A stretch of DNA of 17,785 nucleotides from an uncultured Acinetobacter sp. (GTDB taxonomy: Bacteria > Pseudomonadota > Gammaproteobacteria > Pseudomonadales > Moraxellaceae): contig NZ_CALUDM010000076.1 of assembly GCF_943914805.1 (NCBI RefSeq), forward strand, positions 1 to 17,785, read 5' to 3'. A model generated the notes under the pieces. It was not told where the DNA came from. It did no database searches and worked only from the letters and a program-made list of their open reading frames with translations. Shown piece by piece: positions 14,334-17,785 of this stretch. A program made the translations under genes and the position numbers. Positions within the stretch are counted from its first letter, which is position 1. Each line of letters opens with the position of its first letter.

Positions 14334-14358
14334 AAAAAGCACCTTCGGGTGCTTTTTT
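14334..14358 (+). terminator. Intrinsic terminator of the TRAP permease gene
   Basis: AAAAAGCACC (14334-14343) pairs with GGTGCTTTTT (14348-14357) around a stable TTCG tetraloop, and T extends to 14358. It begins 13 nt after the stop codon. Confidence 0.95.
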
Positions 14359-14693
14359 GTTTGGAGCTATAAAGTCTGTAGGGAATTAGCATTGATGTGT
14401 TGATTATCGAAACGATTGAACACAAATTAAAGTTCAACAAAACCTTTTATGAGTAGCCGATATAAATAATCATCATGTTGATCGTTGCTTTGATGCTAAT
14501 TGCCAAATTTATAGCATTTACAGATCTTTCTAATTGAAGCTAAGGAAATCAGAAACAAAGAAAGGTGCAGACTTTCGTCTTTTAATACGATCGGTCTTAG
14601 TTAATCTTCAATGGTTTAAGCTAAAAATATTGGTTTATCAGAATCTTAAATGAGACTATACCAATAGCATTTCATACGAATTTAACAGTCAAC
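14359..14693. other. Gene-free gap between convergent units
   Basis: About 335 bp lie between the TRAP terminator and the terminator of the minus-strand group. I see no coding frame longer than about 20 codons with a ribosome binding site. It holds a 9-bp inverted repeat AATTAGCAT/ATGCTAATT (14384-14392 with 14493-14501), TTGAAC/GTTCAA (14416-14421 with 14432-14437), and a tiny AGAC/GTCT hairpin followed by T (14569-14583). A small RNA or gene remnant is possible but unsupported. Confidence 0.4.
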
Positions 14694-14727
14694 AAAAAGC
14701 TTTAACCACATGTGTTAAAGCTTTTTT
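14694..14727 (-). terminator. Intrinsic terminator of the prlC-yheV-orf148 group
   Basis: AAAAAGCTTTAAC (14694-14706) and GTTAAAGCTTTTT (14714-14726) form a 13-bp stem with a 7-nt loop, with A/T runs on both sides, so it can act in both directions. It lies 29 nt beyond the 3' end of the minus-strand gene at 14756. Confidence 0.88.
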
Positions 14728-14755
14728 GTTTATCTACTGACTTAGCTAAGATACT

Positions 14756-15202
14756 TTAAGCCTTTGCTTGAGTTGCCAATTGTTGTTCTAGTAATTTCAC
14801 TTGTTCTTCTTTTAATTTAATCAATTGATCTGCATCTGCATGTTGTGATTTTAGATTGTGTTGCTGCTCATCCAATTGCTTTTGGATATCATCTAATTTA
14901 GCAACTTCTTCTTTAGCTAAACTGGCGTTTTGAGGAACCTGATCTTTTAAAATAGATGCGTTAACGAGTTCAGTATTTGTCGATGTTGGTGATGCATTTT
15001 CTTGTACTGGTTGCGCAACAGGTGGTGTAGCAACTTCAGGTTTTTTCTTTGCAGCTACGGGTTGGTTAAACTGATCATTGACTTGATTATTTTTATGATC
15101 GTTATTTAACCAGAAAAAAACAGTAATTAATAAGGTCATTGCAATTAAAGCCCCAGCAATGATCCATATTAATTTAGAGTTATTCCTTTGATCTATACGC
15201 AT
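14756..15202 (-). CDS. Membrane-anchored coiled-coil protein of unknown function
   Basis: The 148-residue protein has a short basic N-terminus, one membrane span (about residues 11-31, IWIIAGALIAMTLLITVFFW), and a Lys/Pro/Ala/Val-rich spacer (about 48-75). A Gln/Glu/Lys-rich region (about 95-145) with heptad character (KLDDIQKQLDEQQHNLK...LKEEQVKLLEQQ) follows and is likely a coiled coil. The layout, N-terminus inside and the rest in the periplasm, resembles many small envelope or division-associated proteins, but I do not recognise the family. It begins 14 nt after yheV and shares the transcription unit. No strong ribosome binding site is seen, so coupling to yheV is likely. Confidence 0.8.
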   Translation of the reverse strand: MRIDQRNNSKLIWIIAGALIAMTLLITVFFWLNNDHKNNQVNDQFNQPVAAKKKPEVATPPVAQPVQENASPTSTNTELVNASILKDQVPQNASLAKEEVAKLDDIQKQLDEQQHNLKSQHADADQLIKLKEEQVKLLEQQLATQAKA

Positions 15203-15216
15203 TTTATTCGGTCCAG

Positions 15217-15432
15217 TTATTTTGAAGAACGAGGCTTGAATTGAATAACCCCAATCTCATCTGGTGTGGCTGGTTCTTCAGGCGCATCTACATGCGTAGG
15301 GCGATTTTCAGAGTATCCACACTCGATGCATTCAATCCATTCAGCATCGCCTTGGGTGAGCATAACAATACGATCCATCGCTTCACATTTTGGACACTTT
15401 GCGCCAGCAATGAAACGACGTTTGATATTCAT
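15217..15432 (-). CDS. yheV: YheV-family small zinc-ribbon protein
   Basis: The 71-residue protein begins MNIKRRFIAGAKCPKCEAMD, as YheV proteins do. It has two CxxC pairs (Cys13/Cys16 and Cys35/Cys38, the latter in ECIECGY), giving a complete zinc-ribbon ligand set. The C-terminus is acidic and Pro-rich, ending IGVIQFKPRSSK. The function of the family is not known; it is annotated as putative metal-binding. It lies 47 nt downstream of prlC, an arrangement I recall from other gammaproteobacteria. GGTGGG a few bases before the ATG can act as ribosome binding site. Confidence 0.85.
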   Translation of the reverse strand: MNIKRRFIAGAKCPKCEAMDRIVMLTQGDAEWIECIECGYSENRPTHVDAPEEPATPDEIGVIQFKPRSSK

Positions 15433-15479
15433 ATACCCACCACACTTAAATCAATTTTGACCGTTAGTTTAAGCGTTGT

Positions 15480-17507
15480 TTAATGGTTCGTCCAACCCTG
15501 ATGACGTAATAATGCGTCAATTTTTGGTTCACGTCCGCGGAAATTGATAAATGCGTCAAGTGCTGTGTCTTTTCCGCCAACTGCTAGAATATTCTTGCGA
15601 AATTCTTGTCCAGTTTTAGTGTTAAAAACACCCTCATTTTCAAATCGATCAAAAGCATCACTGGCTAAAACTTCAGCCCATTTATATGAATAATAACCAG
15701 CAGCATAACCACCTGCGAAAATATGGCTAAAGCTATTTTGGAAACGGTTATAGCTTGCAGTCGGTAGTACCGCATATTTATGGCGAATGTCATCGAGTGT
15801 CGCTTGGATTTGTGCTGTATCTAAAGCAGGGGTGAGCTTATGAATAGTCAAATCAAACAATGCAAACTCAATCTGACGCAAACTTTGCATACCAGACTGG
15901 AAGAAACGCGCATTCAATAGGGCTGAAAGTAAGTCATTCGGTAAAGCTTCTTGCGACTCAATATGCTCACTGATCAATGCCAAACTTTCTGTGTCCCAAG
16001 TCCAAAACTCCATAAACTGGCTTGGTAATTCAACCGCATCCCACGCCACGCCATGTGTACCTGCCACAGAAATATTATCTACTTCGGTAAGTATGTGATG
16101 TAAACCATGACCAAACTCATGGAATAGCGTATTTACTTCGTCATGGGTTAACAGTGCCGGTTGATTGCCTACAGGAGGGGTGAAATTACCCACCATGTAG
16201 CAGATAGGTTTTTGTAAACCATGCTCTGTCTGCATACGAGAACGGAAACCACTCATCCATGCACCACCACGTTTTCCACTGCGTGCGTAGAGGTCAAAGT
16301 AGAAACCACCAATCACAGTACCCTGATCTTCAAGTTCATAATAATGCGCATCTGGATGCCAAAGTGGTGCTTCACGCTCAACTACATTGATCCCATATAA
16401 ACGCTGAACTACATTGAATAAACCTTGAATCACTTTGGGTGCAGGGAAGTAAGGTCTTAAATCTTCTTGAGAAAGATTGAATTTTTGAACTTTCAATTTT
16501 TCAGAATAATAGGTGCTATCCCAAGGTTGTAACTCATTAATACCGTCAAGTTTGGCAATAGCTTTGAGTTCCTCAATTTCTTTTAAGGCAGGCGCTCGGG
16601 CATGTTCAGCGAGATCAACCAAGAATTTATCTACGGTTGCAACATCAGGCGCCATTTTCGAAGCCAATGAATACTCTGCATAGTTGTCAAAACCTAAAAG
16701 TTTAGCCATTTCTTGACGTAAACTGAGTATTTCGACCATTACAGAAGCATTATCATATTGTTGATCATCAGCCTGATCAGATGCTCGTGTGGTATAAGCT
16801 TTATATAACTCTTCACGTAATTCACGGTCCTGAGCATAAGTCATTATTGCCAAATAAGATGGAATATCGAGCGTTGCGACGGGCTGATCTAAATCACGTT
16901 GTTGTCCATATTGTTTTAATAATTCAACACTGCTTTGCGGTAAGCCTTTGAGCTGATCTTCGCTTAATGCTTTGCTATACGCTTGGGTTGAATCTAATAC
17001 GTGATTAGAAAAATCAGAGGACAGTTGGGATAAACGTGCCGAAATTTCTGCATAACGTTTTTTAGCATCACCTTCTAAAGCGACACCTGATAACTTAAAA
17101 TCACGTAGGGCTAATTTAATGGCACTTTGTTGTGCGCTTGGCAAATCAGTGAAGATGACATTGTCATAAATGTGTTGATAGCTTTGATATAAAGGGACAT
17201 GTTGTCCAAGCTGTGTGTAATATTCACTTAAACTTGGTAAGAGTGATTGATACACTTCACGGGTTTCTGCATTGTTCATCACGGCATTTAAATGTGACAA
17301 AATACCCCATGATTCACTCATGTTATTTTCTAAAGTATCAATATTTTCTAATACTTGTAGTTGTTGTTGAATGCTGTCTGGTACTTGAGTGAGTTCATTT
17401 AAAAAGCGCTGACCATTTTGGATGGCTTGCTCAATATTTTGTTTAAGTTGGTCTAAGCTAATTTGATCAAATTGTGGTATAGGCAGAGTTGCCTTTTCTA
17501 ATGTCAT
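15480..17507 (-). CDS. prlC: Oligopeptidase A (M3 family zinc metallopeptidase)
   Basis: The 675-residue cytoplasmic peptidase has the M3 active site LFHEFGHGLHHIL: His463, catalytic Glu464 and His467. The third zinc ligand is Glu493 in VELPSQ. The helical N-terminal region and the length match E. coli OpdA/PrlC, which breaks down signal peptides and other short peptides. Other family blocks are visible, such as GGFYFDLYARSGKRGGAWM and FAGGYAAGYYSYKWAEVL near the end. No signal peptide is present. ATG 17507 has no clear Shine-Dalgarno sequence and sits beside a TGGTT-A-AACCA palindrome. It leads the minus-strand group prlC-yheV-orf148. The alternative name is dcp-like peptidase, but the sequence fits PrlC better. 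Confidence 0.94.
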   Translation of the reverse strand: MTLEKATLPIPQFDQISLDQLKQNIEQAIQNGQRFLNELTQVPDSIQQQLQVLENIDTLENNMSESWGILSHLNAVMNNAETREVYQSLLPSLSEYYTQLGQHVPLYQSYQHIYDNVIFTDLPSAQQSAIKLALRDFKLSGVALEGDAKKRYAEISARLSQLSSDFSNHVLDSTQAYSKALSEDQLKGLPQSSVELLKQYGQQRDLDQPVATLDIPSYLAIMTYAQDRELREELYKAYTTRASDQADDQQYDNASVMVEILSLRQEMAKLLGFDNYAEYSLASKMAPDVATVDKFLVDLAEHARAPALKEIEELKAIAKLDGINELQPWDSTYYSEKLKVQKFNLSQEDLRPYFPAPKVIQGLFNVVQRLYGINVVEREAPLWHPDAHYYELEDQGTVIGGFYFDLYARSGKRGGAWMSGFRSRMQTEHGLQKPICYMVGNFTPPVGNQPALLTHDEVNTLFHEFGHGLHHILTEVDNISVAGTHGVAWDAVELPSQFMEFWTWDTESLALISEHIESQEALPNDLLSALLNARFFQSGMQSLRQIEFALFDLTIHKLTPALDTAQIQATLDDIRHKYAVLPTASYNRFQNSFSHIFAGGYAAGYYSYKWAEVLASDAFDRFENEGVFNTKTGQEFRKNILAVGGKDTALDAFINFRGREPKIDALLRHQGWTNH

Positions 17508-17785
17508 GTGGTTAAACCAAATTATTGACTAAGTTATCAATAGATGTAGGGCTTTTACTCGGGGAAATCAAGGTGTGACGATAAAATTAACATAGTGATG
17601 ATGTGTTAAACCTATAGGCTTGTTGCGTTTTAATGTTGTATTCAAAAATAAGTACCGGTATCGGAGTTGCATACATCTATAATAATTCTAGAGGTTTGGT
17701 TTGATTTAAAAACAACATAAGTCACTAAGCTGAGACTGTAAATAAAACTGTGTAAACGCTTAAACTATCCCTCAACGCTGTTGGG
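17508..17785. other. Upstream region of prlC, no gene seen
   Basis: No coding frame is supported here. The region must hold the prlC promoter on the minus strand. A weak candidate reads TTAACA, 17 nt, TTTTAT within about 17580-17620. TGGTT-A-AACCA (17509-17519) is a perfect palindrome directly before the prlC start codon. The window ends before the next gene. Confidence 0.4.

Noticed and set aside
14475..14537. 20-codon hydrophobic frame (MLIVALMLIAKFIAFTDLSN) in the gap after the TRAP gene
   Set aside because: No ribosome binding site or promoter is visible, and so short a frame is expected by chance in AT-rich DNA.

Overview
The window looks like a chromosomal stretch of an Acinetobacter species (Gammaproteobacteria, Moraxellaceae). 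The reasons are AT-rich DNA with A/T-ending codons, an AlmA-type long-chain alkane monooxygenase directly after the ribosomal alpha operon, and gammaproteobacterial pairs such as sdhE-ygfX and prlC-yheV. The genus call rests on recognised proteins and gene content, not on a search.

Region 1 (1-5469, + strand) is the end of the spc operon (rpsE partial, rpmD, rplO, secY, rpmJ) followed by the alpha operon (rpsM, rpsK, rpsD, rpoA, rplQ). Gaps are short and the block ends in a strong intrinsic terminator. A probable internal promoter and a GC-rich hairpin lie between rpmJ and rpsM.

Region 2 (5470-8444) is a lipid and hydrocarbon catabolism pair. almA (+) converges on an acyl-CoA dehydrogenase (-) whose active-site layout is of the long-chain type. 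Two hairpin terminators separate the 3' ends. The almA upstream region holds eight TGTC/GACA tetramers in 96 bp, seven of them in strictly alternating orientation.

Region 3 (8624-9680, +) holds sdhE and an overlapping ygfX-like gene, then a very AT-rich control region, then a gene for a 40-residue single-span membrane protein closed by a strong terminator. The control region carries the same TGTC/GACA palindrome seen at almA.

Region 4 (9842-14358, +) is the accessory-looking part. It holds a 366-residue lipoprotein that may be a TRAP-associated TatT-like component, a rhombosortase (rrtA), a 536-bp non-coding leader, and a 732-residue TRAP transporter permease that looks like a DctQ-DctM fusion with a large extracytoplasmic insert. 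No DctP-type binding protein is encoded in the window.

Region 5 (14359-17785) has a gene-free gap, then a minus-strand group prlC-yheV-orf148. These encode oligopeptidase A, a small zinc-ribbon protein and a membrane-anchored coiled-coil protein of unknown role.

The most interesting signals are the repeated TGTC/GACA operator-like arrays linking almA to the small membrane-protein locus, and the lipoprotein / rhombosortase / orphan TRAP permease neighbourhood. I saw no rRNA, tRNA, CRISPR array, insertion sequence or phage gene.
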